Shown here in pieces: positions 55,565 to 64,000 of a DNA stretch of 64,000 nucleotides. This DNA is from Chitinophagaceae bacterium (GTDB lineage: Bacteria; Bacteroidota; Bacteroidia; Chitinophagales; Chitinophagaceae): NCBI GenBank assembly GCA_947455215.1, contig CANGNA010000010.1, forward strand, positions 1 to 64,000, in the 5' to 3' direction. Position 1 is the first letter of the stretch. Each line of letters opens with the position of its first letter. Made by a program: the position numbers and the translations under genes. The notes under the pieces were generated by a model, which was not told the DNA's origin, ran no database searches, and saw only the letters and a list, made by a program, of their open reading frames with translations.

Positions 55565-57343
55565 TTAATGGCGTTCCCTGCCACGGCCACCACCTTTGTA
55601 GCCGCCACCGCCACCACGATGCTCGCCGCCACCGCGCGATGAGCGGGTGTCGCCGGAGAAGCGTGGGCCGCTCTGGTTGCGCGAATAGCCGCGTTCACCA
55701 CCGCCGCTGGGACCACGGTAGCCGCCGCGTTCGCCGCCGCCTGAAGACTGTTCTGCATCTTCCAGGCGCACCTTGCGGTTCTTGAACTTCTTGCTGCTCA
55801 GGTGCTCGCGGATATAATCTGCAGCATCGGCAGGCACATTAAAGAAGCTGCTCAGGTCGCGCACTGTTATGCGGTCTATCAGGTTTGGCTCTATGTCTGT
55901 GCTTTCTGTTATGAACTGGAGCAGGCGCTGAGGGTTCAGGCCATCTTTCTCGCCCAGGTTAATGAACAGGCGCTTGTACCTGGCACCGCCACCTGCGGCA
56001 CCGCCCTTGCGTTCGAAGCCTGCGTTCAGGTCTTCGCTCTCCTGGTAGGCATCAATGGTGTCTTTCAACTGCAGCCATATCAGCTTGCGGATGAGCTCGT
56101 CCTTATCCACGCCGTCAAACTGCTCGTGCATAAAGTCGTAGTACATCTTGGCAAAGTCGTCCTTAGGTTCTGCTGTAGCTATCTGCTCCATGTAGAAGAA
56201 CAGGCGCTTGCGCACTACTTCAGCACCATCAGGTATGTCCGTTTTGTGGAACTTCTGTTTTACCAGCTTTTCTATCTGGCGGATGTTAGATATCTGCTTA
56301 GGCGACACGATAGACATACAGATACCTGATTTACCGGCACGTGCGGTACGGCCGCTACGGTGCGTATATACTTCAGGATCATCAGGCAGTTCGTAGTTGA
56401 TAACGTGGGTGATGTCATTCACATCTATACCACGCGCAGCTACATCGGTAGCCACTATCACCTGCAGCTGGCGGCTCTTGAAGCGCTCCAGCACCTTGCT
56501 GCGCATCTTCTGGTCCATATCGCCGTGCAGCGGGCTTACGTGGTAGCCCATCTTCATCAGCTTTTCAGCCACGTCCTGGCAATCCTGCTTGGTACGGGTG
56601 AAGATGATACCGTAGATATTTGGTGCAAAGTCGAGCAGGCGGCGCAGTGTTTCGAAGCGGTTGTGGTGGTTGGCCACAAAATACTGGTGGTCTATATTCT
56701 CGTTGGTAGCATTGGCTGCGGCCACAGAATATTCCTGCCATTCCTTCATAAAGCGCTTGGCTATGCCGCGCACATCGTTGCTCATGGTAGCAGAGAACAG
56801 CCACGTGCGTTTTTCGGCAGGGGTGTTCTTCAGTATCAGCTCAATATCCTCGCGGAAGCCCATGTTCAGCATTTCGTCGGCCTCATCCAGCACTACATAC
56901 TTCAGTTGCTCTAAAGATATTGCCTTACGCTCCAGCAGGTCTATCAGTCGGCCGGGGGTGGCCACTATGATCTGTGGATTAGCTTTTACGTCGCGTATCT
57001 GGCCCATAATGGGTACGCCGCCGTATACGGCAGCTATGCGCAGGCCGCGCATATGGTCGCCATATTTCTGCATTTCGGTCTGTATCTGCATACACAGCTC
57101 GCGGGTAGGGCTAAGAATAAGGCCCTGTACGGAGCGTACAGATACATCGACATGGTTAAGCAAAGGCAGGCCGAAGGCGGCTGTTTTACCTGTACCCGTC
57201 TGGGCCAGGCCTATAATATCTTTATCACCCTGTAAAAGGTGAGGGATAACTTTCTGCTGTATAGGTGTAGGTGTTTCAAATCCCAGGTCAGATAGTGCCT
57301 GTAACAATTCTTCTCGTAACGAGAAGGAAGAAAAAGAATTCAT
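55565..57343 (-). CDS. DEAD-box RNA helicase with DbpA-type domain and RGG tail
   Basis: The 592-residue protein is a CsdA/DeaD-like RNA helicase for ribosome assembly or mRNA remodelling in the cold. Motifs in order: Q motif region LGFETPTPIQQKVI, Walker A AQTGTGKTAAFGLP, PTRELCMQIQ, TPGRLIDLL, VLDEADEMLNMG (DEAD), FSATMS, then TDVAARGIDVNDITHVINYE and HRSGRTARAG. A DbpA RNA-binding domain (KRLFINLGEKDGLNPQRLLQ) lies near residues 470-545. The last 50 or so residues are a Gly/Arg/Ser RGG tail. The ATG at 57343 fits: the -7 box TAACTTTG at 57378-57371 lies upstream, excluding an earlier TTG. Confidence 0.93.
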   Translation of the reverse strand: MNSFSSFSLREELLQALSDLGFETPTPIQQKVIPHLLQGDKDIIGLAQTGTGKTAAFGLPLLNHVDVSVRSVQGLILSPTRELCMQIQTEMQKYGDHMRGLRIAAVYGGVPIMGQIRDVKANPQIIVATPGRLIDLLERKAISLEQLKYVVLDEADEMLNMGFREDIELILKNTPAEKRTWLFSATMSNDVRGIAKRFMKEWQEYSVAAANATNENIDHQYFVANHHNRFETLRRLLDFAPNIYGIIFTRTKQDCQDVAEKLMKMGYHVSPLHGDMDQKMRSKVLERFKSRQLQVIVATDVAARGIDVNDITHVINYELPDDPEVYTHRSGRTARAGKSGICMSIVSPKQISNIRQIEKLVKQKFHKTDIPDGAEVVRKRLFFYMEQIATAEPKDDFAKMYYDFMHEQFDGVDKDELIRKLIWLQLKDTIDAYQESEDLNAGFERKGGAAGGGARYKRLFINLGEKDGLNPQRLLQFITESTDIEPNLIDRITVRDLSSFFNVPADAADYIREHLSSKKFKNRKVRLEDAEQSSGGGERGGYRGPSGGGERGYSRNQSGPRFSGDTRSSRGGGEHRGGGGGYKGGGRGRERH

Positions 57344-57370
57344 TAAAAAGAACTTTATAATATGAAGGCG

Positions 57371-57378
57371 CAAAGTTA
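57371..57378 (-). promoter_or_regulatory. -7 box TAACTTTG for the DEAD-box gene
   Basis: Exact TAnnTTTG match on the minus strand, 27 bases before the ATG at 57343. It predicts a leader of about 20 nt. Confidence 0.55.
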
Positions 57379-57539
57379 CGTCGATTAATCGACAAACCTT
57401 TAATTATTCCAATCATATTATAGTTTTAACATGTTGCAGGGCAAAAATGCTGTTTTCTCACCCATATATTAACAAGTTTAGTGCTGTTTTACGGTGTTAT
57501 CAATATCTTTACGTAAAATCATTTTATTTATCTGACAGT

Positions 57540-58163
57540 ATGAAAAACCTTATTCTGACGATCTCGACCCTATTATGCTTTGGTCTTGCCCATGCGCAGG
57601 ATGCCGATAACAAGCAAAAAGCAAAAAAGACCGATGCCACACAAAAACCTGTATGTTATATTGGTTTTGGCGGCGGTATCAACAACCCATGCGGCATATT
57701 TGGCTTCGATTTTAATATTGCGCTGGCACCACATGTAACCCTTGATGCGGGTGCGGGTACCAGCACCTGGGGCAATAAATTATATGTTGGTTATAAATAT
57801 TACCTGGATGAACCACAGCGTGGCTGGGCATTTGGTGGTGGTCTTACCTTCAATTCAGGTATCGAGAACATGAAACTGAAGGATATGGAGACGGTAAATG
57901 GCAAGAGGGAGGTTATCCTTAACCTGAAGCCACAAACCAACATATATGTAGCAGCATCCAAATACTGGAAGCTGGGCAGAAGGAACAACCGTTTCTTCCT
58001 GACCATGGGCTATTCTGTTCCGATGAAAACAGTTAAATACCAGCAAACCTTTGGGCCTGAATTGACAGATACAGGCGAACGTGTGATCAAAACACTTGCT
58101 CCGGGTGGTCTTATGTTTGGCTGGGGCTTTTCTTTCGCGTTGTACAATAAGCACAGCAGTTAG
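57540..58163 (+). CDS. Exported beta-rich protein, probable outer-membrane barrel
   Basis: The 207-residue protein has a signal peptide (MKNLILTISTLLCFGLAHAQ) and then short alternating strands with Gly and aromatic residues (CYIGFGGGINNPCGIFGFDF, NKLYVGYKYYLDEPQRGWAF, GLMFGWGFSFALYNKHSS). The final aromatic residues fit an outer-membrane barrel. Function unknown. The start at 57540 is chosen for the signal peptide; the in-frame ATG at 57447 would add 31 residues. A TATCTTTA box at 57504-57511 lies 28 bases upstream. Confidence 0.7.
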   Translation: MKNLILTISTLLCFGLAHAQDADNKQKAKKTDATQKPVCYIGFGGGINNPCGIFGFDFNIALAPHVTLDAGAGTSTWGNKLYVGYKYYLDEPQRGWAFGGGLTFNSGIENMKLKDMETVNGKREVILNLKPQTNIYVAASKYWKLGRRNNRFFLTMGYSVPMKTVKYQQTFGPELTDTGERVIKTLAPGGLMFGWGFSFALYNKHSS

Positions 58164-58174
58164 TTAGTTTAAGT

Positions 58175-58182
58175 TACCTTTG
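58175..58182 (+). promoter_or_regulatory. -7 box TACCTTTG for the DUF5683 gene
   Basis: Exact TAnnTTTG match, 8 bases before the ATG at 58191, giving an expected leader of 1-3 nt. Confidence 0.5.
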
Positions 58183-58190
58183 CCGCCTTA

Positions 58191-58787
58191 ATGATCGCAA
58201 ACGCCAACAGATCTATTTTCCGGTTATCCATCTTGTTCTGCATAGCGCTGCTGTGCGGTGGCTTTGCGCTGCATGCCCAAACGAATTCGGGCGATACGGT
58301 AATAAAAATAGGAAATGACGCTACGGTGACATTGTCTCGTAAGCATGTTTTCCAGCCCAACCCTAAGCGTGCCGGCTTATATTCGGCCATACTGCCGGGG
58401 TTGGGGCAGTTTTACAACAGGCAGTATTGGAAGATACCGGTTATTTATGGCGGGCTGGCAGTTGCAGGCTATTACTTTGCTGATAACCTTACTAACTACC
58501 AGAACTATAGAAAGGCATATATAGGGCGTATCAATAATCCATATCCTACTGATAAGTATGTAGGTATATACACTGTTGATCAGTTGCAGCAGCTGCAGAA
58601 TGACTATAACCGATTCTTAAATCTAACTGTGCTTTTTACAGGGGTGGGTTATACGCTGCAGGTACTGGAAGCTATAACCGGTGCCCACCTTAAGAATTTT
58701 GATGTCTCAAGAGACGTATCCCTTCATGCCCAACCGGCTGTGTTTCCCAAAGCAATAGGTATCAGTGTGGCTGTTAACTTCAGGTAA
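58191..58787 (+). CDS. DUF5683 membrane protein
   Basis: The 198-residue protein has a signal-like hydrophobic N-terminus (LSILFCIALLCGGFALHAQ). The DUF5683 core follows: PKRAGLYSAILPGLGQFYNR, then QYWKIPVIYGGLAVAGYYFA and NYQNYRKAYIGRINN, with a further membrane helix (FLNLTVLFTGVGYTLQVLEA). The family is Bacteroidota-specific and has no known function. It may start a short leaderless mRNA, since the -7 box ends 8 bases before the ATG. Confidence 0.85.
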   Translation: MIANANRSIFRLSILFCIALLCGGFALHAQTNSGDTVIKIGNDATVTLSRKHVFQPNPKRAGLYSAILPGLGQFYNRQYWKIPVIYGGLAVAGYYFADNLTNYQNYRKAYIGRINNPYPTDKYVGIYTVDQLQQLQNDYNRFLNLTVLFTGVGYTLQVLEAITGAHLKNFDVSRDVSLHAQPAVFPKAIGISVAVNFR

Positions 58788-58891
58788 AGCATTGTTTAGG
58801 ATTACCTGATAGTCTAATATAAGCGTGCTGGTATTAACCTAAGTTAATTTTATTTAACAAAGAAATTTCACAACTTCCCAACGAAGGGGGA

Positions 58892-58899
58892 TAATTTTG
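58892..58899 (+). promoter_or_regulatory. -7 box TAATTTTG for the XRE regulator gene
   Basis: Exact TAnnTTTG match, 75 bases before the ATG at 58975. TTTC at 58866-58869 could be a weak -33 element. Confidence 0.5.
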
Positions 58900-58974
58900 C
58901 GTCTATATAGGCAAACAAACAATTTCTGTTACAAGCCCTGCACATCTACTCTAAAATCTTTAAAAGACCAAATC

Positions 58975-59298
58975 ATGAACATCGGATCAGCTATTAAGTC
59001 TATCAGGAAGAAGCTCTCTATCACACAGTATGAGTTAGCCGAAAAATGTGAGATATCACAAACTTCCCTTTCACAGATCGAGACCGGCGTTAAACGCCCA
59101 AGCCAGCGCACAATAAGCAAAGTTTGCAGCGTGCTTGACATCCCTGAATCAATCATTTATATTGTAGCGATGCAGGAGGCAGATGTGCCGGCCAGCAAGC
59201 GTGGTATATATGACCTTGTTTATCCGTCGATAAAGAGCCTTGCCCTGCAAATGGTGAGTGCTGAACACATAGGATTAGTTGATGAGCCCGTTAACTGA
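58975..59298 (+). CDS. XRE-family helix-turn-helix regulator
   Basis: The 107-residue cytosolic protein has an N-terminal HTH of the XRE/cro type (IGSAIKSIRKKLSITQYELA followed by EKCEISQTSLSQIETGVKRP). A short C-terminal part with no known ligand domain follows. The ATG at 58975 gives the usual compact N-terminus; the upstream ATG at 58897 overlaps the promoter. It has a leader of about 70 bases and its own terminator, so it is a monocistronic regulator. Its target is unknown. Confidence 0.88.
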   Translation: MNIGSAIKSIRKKLSITQYELAEKCEISQTSLSQIETGVKRPSQRTISKVCSVLDIPESIIYIVAMQEADVPASKRGIYDLVYPSIKSLALQMVSAEHIGLVDEPVN

Positions 59299-59342
59299 CA
59301 CGCCCCTGGTTAGTCCTTCACCAAAGCGCTTTTAACATAGTT

Positions 59343-59376
59343 ACTCCTCATGCATAGGCATGAGGAGTTCTTGTTT
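59343..59376 (+). terminator. Intrinsic terminator of the XRE gene
   Basis: A perfect 11-bp stem (ACTCCTCATGC, 59343-59353, with GCATGAGGAGT, 59358-59368) with an ATAG loop is followed by TCTTGTTT. Confidence 0.8.
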
Positions 59377-59409
59377 CCGGGCAGTATCCTATCTATTGCC
59401 CGAACTGAC

Positions 59410-59417
59410 TATCTTTA
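59410..59417 (+). promoter_or_regulatory. -7 box TATCTTTA just before prmC
   Basis: One-base variant of TAnnTTTG, 4 bases before the prmC ATG at 59422, so the transcript would be leaderless. Confidence 0.4.
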
Positions 59418-59421
59418 CCCC

Positions 59422-60282
59422 ATGCGCACATTGGGAGCGGCTTTTTATGATCTGAAAAAGGAACTTTCTTCTATATACGATGATAGGGAAGCCGCTGCGG
59501 TTGCTCACGAAATATTGAACCATATAACGGGCATGAGCAAGATGGACAGGCTGATGCAAAAGGATGCAGCGCTTACAGAAGTACAGGATGCGTTGTATGC
59601 TGATGCCCGCAAACATCTGATCGCTGGGAGACCCCTGCAATATGTTATAGGGTCGGCCTGGTTCATGGAGCGGCAGTTTGTAGTGAACGACCATGTGCTG
59701 ATCCCCCGGCCGGAGACCGAAGAGTTGGTGCAATGGATAGTGCTCGACCACCAGGATAAAGGAGCCATAAACATAATAGACATTGGCACAGGTAGCGGTA
59801 TCATACCTATATCGCTGCAACTGGCTATGCCTGCAGCCACAGTGACCGCCATAGACATAAGTGAAGGTGCCCTGGAAGTAGCTGCCAGTAATGCTGTAGC
59901 TCTTGGGGCAGACGTACATTTTATGGCGCTCGATATACTGGACAGGGAGCAGCAAAATAATACCGGCCTCTACCACGTTATAGTCTCCAATCCGCCATAC
60001 ATACCGGAATCGGAAAAAGAACACATGCATAGCAATGTGAAGGATCATGAGCCCGCAATAGCATTGTTTGTGCCGAATGATGACGCCATGCTGTTTTACC
60101 GGGAGATAGCCCAATATGGCAGAACGCACCTGGAACAGCACGGCTGTATATACTGCGAACTGGAGGCCAACCATGCCATAGAGGCGAAATTGTTATTTGA
60201 ACAGATGGGCTATGTGTATGTAGAGATAAGAAAAGATATGCACGATAATTGGCGGATGATAAAAGCAGTAGCAGCGCAATAG
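59422..60282 (+). CDS. prmC: PrmC, peptide-chain release factor glutamine methyltransferase
   Basis: The 286-residue cytosolic enzyme methylates the glutamine of the GGQ motif in release factors. It has an N-terminal helical domain (LKKELSSIYDDREAAAVAHE), the SAM-binding loop NIIDIGTGSGIIPISLQLAM and the signature HVIVSNPPYIPESEKEHM with the catalytic NPPY. The start at 59422 fits the family length and the promoter box; an ATG at 59350 lies inside the previous terminator. The downstream GT-C-like gene starts 4 bases after its stop. Confidence 0.95.
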   Translation: MRTLGAAFYDLKKELSSIYDDREAAAVAHEILNHITGMSKMDRLMQKDAALTEVQDALYADARKHLIAGRPLQYVIGSAWFMERQFVVNDHVLIPRPETEELVQWIVLDHQDKGAINIIDIGTGSGIIPISLQLAMPAATVTAIDISEGALEVAASNAVALGADVHFMALDILDREQQNNTGLYHVIVSNPPYIPESEKEHMHSNVKDHEPAIALFVPNDDAMLFYREIAQYGRTHLEQHGCIYCELEANHAIEAKLLFEQMGYVYVEIRKDMHDNWRMIKAVAAQ

Positions 60283-60286
60283 ACAC

Positions 60287-61624
60287 ATGCAGTTATTTAA
60301 AGACAGAAAGGATGTAACATTTGCCTGCATAATAGTGCTGGTGCATGTTGTATTCTTTTTACTGGCCTGCCGTTACGCACGCATATACATGGGTGATTCG
60401 TACGAGTATATATACGAGGCGTGCAATATTAAAAACCTGTTCTTCTGCTACAGCGGTAATCCTGTATTACCTATAGAGCCGGAGTATATGACACAGCGCC
60501 AACCCCTGTACCCGCTGCTGTTGATGGGGGTATACCTGTTCGCCGTAAATAATTGGATAGTACTGCTGATACAGAATCTGCTGTCTGTGTTCAATATTCT
60601 TTACGTCCGTAAATTGTTCTTGTCGGTTGGGTTTAATGCAAAGTACGATCGGCTGCTACTTTTGCTGCTGGTAGCGTATCCTGCGCAATTCATCAACGCC
60701 AATACTATCGCCCCCGATATTCTGTTACAGACATTTACCGTGCTTTATGCAGGTGCATTTGTGAAGTTGTATAACAGCGGGCAGTTGAAAGATGCTGCGT
60801 GGATGAGCCTGTGGCTGATAGCAGGAGTGTTTGTAAAGCCGGTGCTTTATCCATTTGTGATAGTGCATGTGGTAATTATTTTATTAGTTTTCAGAAAGCA
60901 TAAGGCACAACTGCAACGCCCCATGGCTATGGCAGTATTGCCCTTGTGTGCTGTGCTGTTATACAATTACAGCAACTATACGCGTACGGGCAAATTCCAT
61001 TTTTCCAGCAACCAGTCGTTCAATGCTATTTACTATTTTAAGGCCTATTACATTGCTACACAAGGCGTGGATAGTGGCGACAGATTTATTGCCAATGAGC
61101 GCAAGGCTATAGCTGCAATGCCCGAGTATAAAGACAGGTACGATGCTGCCAATGAACGCGGTATGACCTTATTGAAGCAGCACTTTGTATCATACATGTG
61201 GTTCCATGTCCGTAACGCAGGGCGTATATTCATAGAGCCCGGCAAGGCCGAGATAGACCTGTTTACCGGCAAGCTTACTTATGGAAAGTTATATACCGAT
61301 AAAAATGGTGGCTTTTTTAGTGTGCTTAAACAGAACGGCATATTAGGATTGAACGGCTATGTAGCTGCTAACCCTTCTTTGATAGTGGCAATTGTTGTAT
61401 TGTTGTTCAACCTGCTGAGAGCCTGGGGCATGATGCTGTTTTTTTTCGACAAGCGCATAAGCAGGGGTTTAAAAGGGTTCGTGTTTGTTATTGTGGCATA
61501 CTTTGCTATGGCGGCAGGGCCTATTGCCAATACACGTTATTTTTTACCTGTATCGCTGATAGCCATTGGTTGCGCGGCCATGGGCTGGGGTAACAAGTTG
61601 CAGCATAAAACGATAAAAAGCTAA
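60287..61624 (+). CDS. GT-C-like polytopic membrane protein (1)
   Basis: The 445-residue protein has about ten membrane helices. The first periplasmic loop after helix 1 has RIYMGDSYEYIYEACNIKNL followed by a Pro-rich turn with RQPLYPLLLMGVYL, the acidic-loop pattern of GT39/PMT-type GT-C glycosyltransferases. Such enzymes move sugars or phospho-sugars from polyprenyl carriers; the substrate is not predictable. It begins 4 bases after prmC and the next GT-C-like gene begins right at its stop codon, so the three form one operon. Confidence 0.7.
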   Translation: MQLFKDRKDVTFACIIVLVHVVFFLLACRYARIYMGDSYEYIYEACNIKNLFFCYSGNPVLPIEPEYMTQRQPLYPLLLMGVYLFAVNNWIVLLIQNLLSVFNILYVRKLFLSVGFNAKYDRLLLLLLVAYPAQFINANTIAPDILLQTFTVLYAGAFVKLYNSGQLKDAAWMSLWLIAGVFVKPVLYPFVIVHVVIILLVFRKHKAQLQRPMAMAVLPLCAVLLYNYSNYTRTGKFHFSSNQSFNAIYYFKAYYIATQGVDSGDRFIANERKAIAAMPEYKDRYDAANERGMTLLKQHFVSYMWFHVRNAGRIFIEPGKAEIDLFTGKLTYGKLYTDKNGGFFSVLKQNGILGLNGYVAANPSLIVAIVVLLFNLLRAWGMMLFFFDKRISRGLKGFVFVIVAYFAMAAGPIANTRYFLPVSLIAIGCAAMGWGNKLQHKTIKS

Positions 61625-63202
61625 TTGGATACACTAAAGAGATATATGCCCTTTTTAACATCAGCCATGCTGATGTGGTTGGTGCTGTATCTCATCTTTC
61701 CTAACTACCAATACTATATTGACCCCGACGGCACTGCCTACCTCACCATATCGCGCCGGTACGCCGAAGGGCATTTTGTACAGGCCATAAATGGTTACTG
61801 GAGTCCCTGGGGCTGCTGGCTGACCGCATTACTAATGAAGCAAGGGCTCAGCGCCATACCAGCATCAGTGATCATTAACGCTTTAGGTGCTACAGGTTTT
61901 TTATTCATCACCCAATCATTGTTCCTGCGTTTCGATGTCGTGAAGCAATTGCAGTGGTGGCTGAATGGCGCACTGATCGTATTTCTTAGCTGCGCAGTGT
62001 TCTATCAGTCGTTCGATGACCTGTGGGAATGTTTCTTCCTGTTGGCTGCTTTGCGTGTAATGCTATCAAAAAGTATTGCGGACCGGCCAGCCTTGTGGAT
62101 AGCGAACGGCGCTATAGGTGCATTGGCCTATTTTGCCAAAGCGTATGCGTTTCCGTTTTTTATCCTCAATACTATTTGCTGCTCGTTCCTGTTGAGTAAT
62201 AATAAACGGCAATGGATAAGCATTAGTGTGGTATCAATAATAGCCATGCTCGTAATAAGCGCACCGTGGCTATATGCGCTGCACTATAAGTACGGTATAT
62301 GGACAACCTCTACTGCCGGTCCACTCAATACATCGTGGTACCTGGTGGGGCACCCGTATTGGCGGGAGGGTATTGCACAGCTACTGCCGCCGGCTTATCC
62401 TGATAGTCCTTATTACTGGGAAGACCCGTATGCCGTAAACGGCGACACCCCTCATTTCTGGAGCTCGTTTCACCTGGCGGGGTTGCAGGTTGTCCGGTTA
62501 GGTTTGAACTTGTTTAAACTGCTTGTTAGTATGCTGCAGTTGTCAGTATTTTTTCCTGTTATTGCTTTAGTTGTGGTTTATTCGCTGAAGTACTATAAGC
62601 GAAGGGATATTTACCCGATCAATGTACAAGTGGCGGCATTGTCGTTCCTGTTGTTCCCGCTGGGGTATATGCTGGTCAATTTTGAGCCTCGTTATATCTG
62701 GTATATGTTGCCACTAAGCCTGGTATTGGGCGATTTCGTCATTAAACGGGCGCATCAGTTCATTACAGTAAAGATGCAGGTAATGGTAGTGTATGCATTG
62801 CTGGCGGTAAGTCTTGTCATTTACCCTGTACAACAATTAATAAAGATGAACCATGTGGGGTATGATGACCATATAGCCGCTGAGCAACTTGTTGGCAGTA
62901 ATGTGTTCGGCTCATTTACAAGCAATGCCACAACTAATAGTGACGTGCAGCGTATGGCCCGGCTGGCTTATTTTTCGGGTAATGCCTGTTATACGATACC
63001 GTATCCGGAAGAGATAACACATACTCAACTGTTGCAGGAGATCCGCAGGTATCATATACCTTTTTACTACTTCATCTGCAAGCGGAAAGAAGATCATCAA
63101 TTTAAATTGCTTGATGAATCAGGACGTCCTTTTCCCGAAGTAGATATGGGCAAAGTTGCCGATATAAGGGTATTCCAGGTAGATCCCTTAAAAAAGGAAT
63201 AA
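61625..63202 (+). CDS. GT-C-like polytopic membrane protein (2)
   Basis: The 525-residue protein has about eleven membrane helices. Its first loop has YYIDPDGTAYLTISRRYAEG and then GYWSPWGCWLTALLMKQ, which resembles the acidic loop and aromatic turn of ArnT-like GT-C transferases. The substrate is unknown. TTG at 61625 directly abuts the previous stop; an ATG at 61646 (MPFLTSAML) is the other candidate and I cannot decide between them. It follows GT-C protein 1 and may act on the same glycan. Confidence 0.7.
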   Translation: MDTLKRYMPFLTSAMLMWLVLYLIFPNYQYYIDPDGTAYLTISRRYAEGHFVQAINGYWSPWGCWLTALLMKQGLSAIPASVIINALGATGFLFITQSLFLRFDVVKQLQWWLNGALIVFLSCAVFYQSFDDLWECFFLLAALRVMLSKSIADRPALWIANGAIGALAYFAKAYAFPFFILNTICCSFLLSNNKRQWISISVVSIIAMLVISAPWLYALHYKYGIWTTSTAGPLNTSWYLVGHPYWREGIAQLLPPAYPDSPYYWEDPYAVNGDTPHFWSSFHLAGLQVVRLGLNLFKLLVSMLQLSVFFPVIALVVVYSLKYYKRRDIYPINVQVAALSFLLFPLGYMLVNFEPRYIWYMLPLSLVLGDFVIKRAHQFITVKMQVMVVYALLAVSLVIYPVQQLIKMNHVGYDDHIAAEQLVGSNVFGSFTSNATTNSDVQRMARLAYFSGNACYTIPYPEEITHTQLLQEIRRYHIPFYYFICKRKEDHQFKLLDESGRPFPEVDMGKVADIRVFQVDPLKKE

Positions 63203-63274
63203 TGTATAAGCTATGATTTTTATTCATTGTCCGTTGCACAATGATGCGTATAATTGTAGTAAATACTCCATGAT

Positions 63275-63724
63275 ATGTCTAAACCAATGCTTCCTAATGA
63301 ACAAAGCATAGCCGATGCAGATGATCTCACCTTACCTGCCGGCTGGACGGTAGATCCTGAATGTAATGGTAGCCTGAATGCTTACGAAAACAGGGAACAA
63401 TTCAAGAAGAGGATAAGGCAAACCCTGCCCCATGCTATGCAACAGGCAGAGCAACTGGTAAAGGCGCTGGACAGCGAATTGCGTATCTCCCTGCCATCGG
63501 TCTACCTGGTCATTAATTCAGACGTTGATTTTCATCTGTATTTGCCTATGGAGGAGCCAACTTATCACTCTCCTAAAAAAGTTGCTGCAAATCTTTTGTC
63601 TGAGCGGCTAATGACTGAATTGTCCGAAATTTCTGTTCGTACAGTATTCACCATTGATGAGGAGACCGATATGAAATATCTTACTTCTCCGCATGAGTAT
63701 GTGTTGGTGTACAGGTACCAGTAA
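63275..63724 (+). CDS. Hypothetical protein
   Basis: This 149-residue soluble protein has no signal peptide or membrane helix. A charged N-terminal half (YENREQFKKRIRQTLPHAMQ) leads into a beta-rich part (LPSVYLVINSDVDFHLYLPM, SVRTVFTIDEETDMKYLTS). I do not recognise a domain. The codon use resembles the neighbours and it has its own start, so it is probably a real gene. Confidence 0.6.
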   Translation: MSKPMLPNEQSIADADDLTLPAGWTVDPECNGSLNAYENREQFKKRIRQTLPHAMQQAEQLVKALDSELRISLPSVYLVINSDVDFHLYLPMEEPTYHSPKKVAANLLSERLMTELSEISVRTVFTIDEETDMKYLTSPHEYVLVYRYQ

Positions 63725-63778
63725 TGCGGCTACTTTACTTTTTAACCCTGACGTCTTTCAATTTTAACATTTTTAAAA

Positions 63779-63786
63779 TACCTTTG
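63779..63786 (+). promoter_or_regulatory. -7 box TACCTTTG of the aldolase gene
   Basis: Exact TAnnTTTG match, 25 bases before the ATG at 63812. TTT at 63756-63758 lies 20 bases upstream of the box, about where a -33 element is expected. Confidence 0.55.
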
Positions 63787-63811
63787 CGCACGGAATTATA
63801 AAAACCAACAT

Positions 63812-64000
63812 ATGGCATCTAGCAAGATCAACGAACTTTTAGGCGATAAGGCCGAGTATTACCTGGGCCACACCTGCCAGACAATCGACAAGTCATCTTT
63901 ACACCTGCCTTCTCCTTCGCATTTAGATAACGTATGGTTAAGCTCTAACCGTAACGTACAGACACTGCGCAGCCTGAACAGCATTATGGACCACGGCCGC
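63812..64000 (+). CDS. Class I fructose-bisphosphate aldolase, N-terminal part (runs off the window)
   Basis: Sixty-three codons are present before the window ends. The translation begins MASSKINELLGDKAEYYLGH and continues with LPSPSHLDNVWLSSNRN, the N-terminus of the DhnA/FbaB-type class I aldolase that cleaves fructose-1,6-bisphosphate in glycolysis. The Schiff-base lysine lies further downstream, outside the window. The -7 box at 63779-63786 supports this start. Confidence 0.85.
   Translation, partial: MASSKINELLGDKAEYYLGHTCQTIDKSSLHLPSPSHLDNVWLSSNRNVQTLRSLNSIMDHGR

Overview
The window comes from the chromosome of a Bacteroidota bacterium, most likely of the Chitinophagaceae/Chitinophagia type. 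The evidence is the SprA and PorZ components of the type IX secretion system (T9SS), a protein with a T9SS type A sorting domain, DUF4294 and DUF5683 proteins, split B12-dependent methionine synthase, the long form of PurF, and many Bacteroidota-type -7 promoter boxes (TAnnTTTG). I cannot assign a genus from sequence alone. No rRNA, tRNA, CRISPR array, prophage or complete insertion sequence was recognised.

Layout. 1-4571: the tail of a surface protein, an NHL-repeat protein, then an overlapping pair on the minus strand (class III aminotransferase and CCA-adding enzyme). 4572-4966: a gap with a duplicated hairpin element. 4967-18590: a DUF4294 protein (+), then a long minus-strand block of tex, a YkgJ-type cysteine-cluster protein, ruvA, the giant sprA (2631 codons) and a polytopic membrane protein. 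18752-32765: small membrane proteins, a thioesterase, RecQ, an M16 protease, DinB, a PAP2-like membrane protein, MetH, a T9SS cargo protein and PurF. 32766-35190: a repeat-rich stretch with a frameshifted outer-membrane protein gene, an orphan MlaE permease and a probable remnant of a glycosyltransferase. 35191-44894: a compact surface-polysaccharide operon (bi-domain oxidoreductase, WecB, a multi-PAS histidine kinase, a heparinase II/III-family protein, a GT4 glycosyltransferase and a sugar-1-phosphate transferase). 44907-53408: recO and porZ, murI, an acyltransferase, a YtxH/holin-X envelope operon, nadD, a DUF4241 protein and a beta-barrel protein. 53617-64000: tadA, a YhcG-type nuclease, a Rieske protein, a DEAD-box helicase, an outer-membrane protein, a DUF5683 protein, an XRE regulator, prmC, two GT-C-like membrane proteins, a hypothetical protein and the first 63 codons of a class I fructose-bisphosphate aldolase.

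How the genes work together. Two themes stand out. The first is the T9SS: SprA is the outer-membrane translocon, PorZ is part of the cell-surface attachment machinery, and the protein at 29765 is a probable cargo. The second is envelope polysaccharide: the 35-45 kb operon makes and modifies a UDP-sugar-derived polymer, and a sensor kinase is embedded in the same transcription unit. The rest is mostly housekeeping (DNA repair, tRNA maturation, translation termination, NAD, methionine, purine and peptidoglycan precursor synthesis).

The less ordinary features are the Asn/Gly/Thr minisatellite inside sprA, the frameshift in the outer-membrane gene at 33406-34054, the duplicated 51-bp hairpin unit before the cca gene, the potassium-channel-like protein without a selectivity filter at 19026, several promoters that sit almost on top of their start codons, and several families of intergenic repeats.
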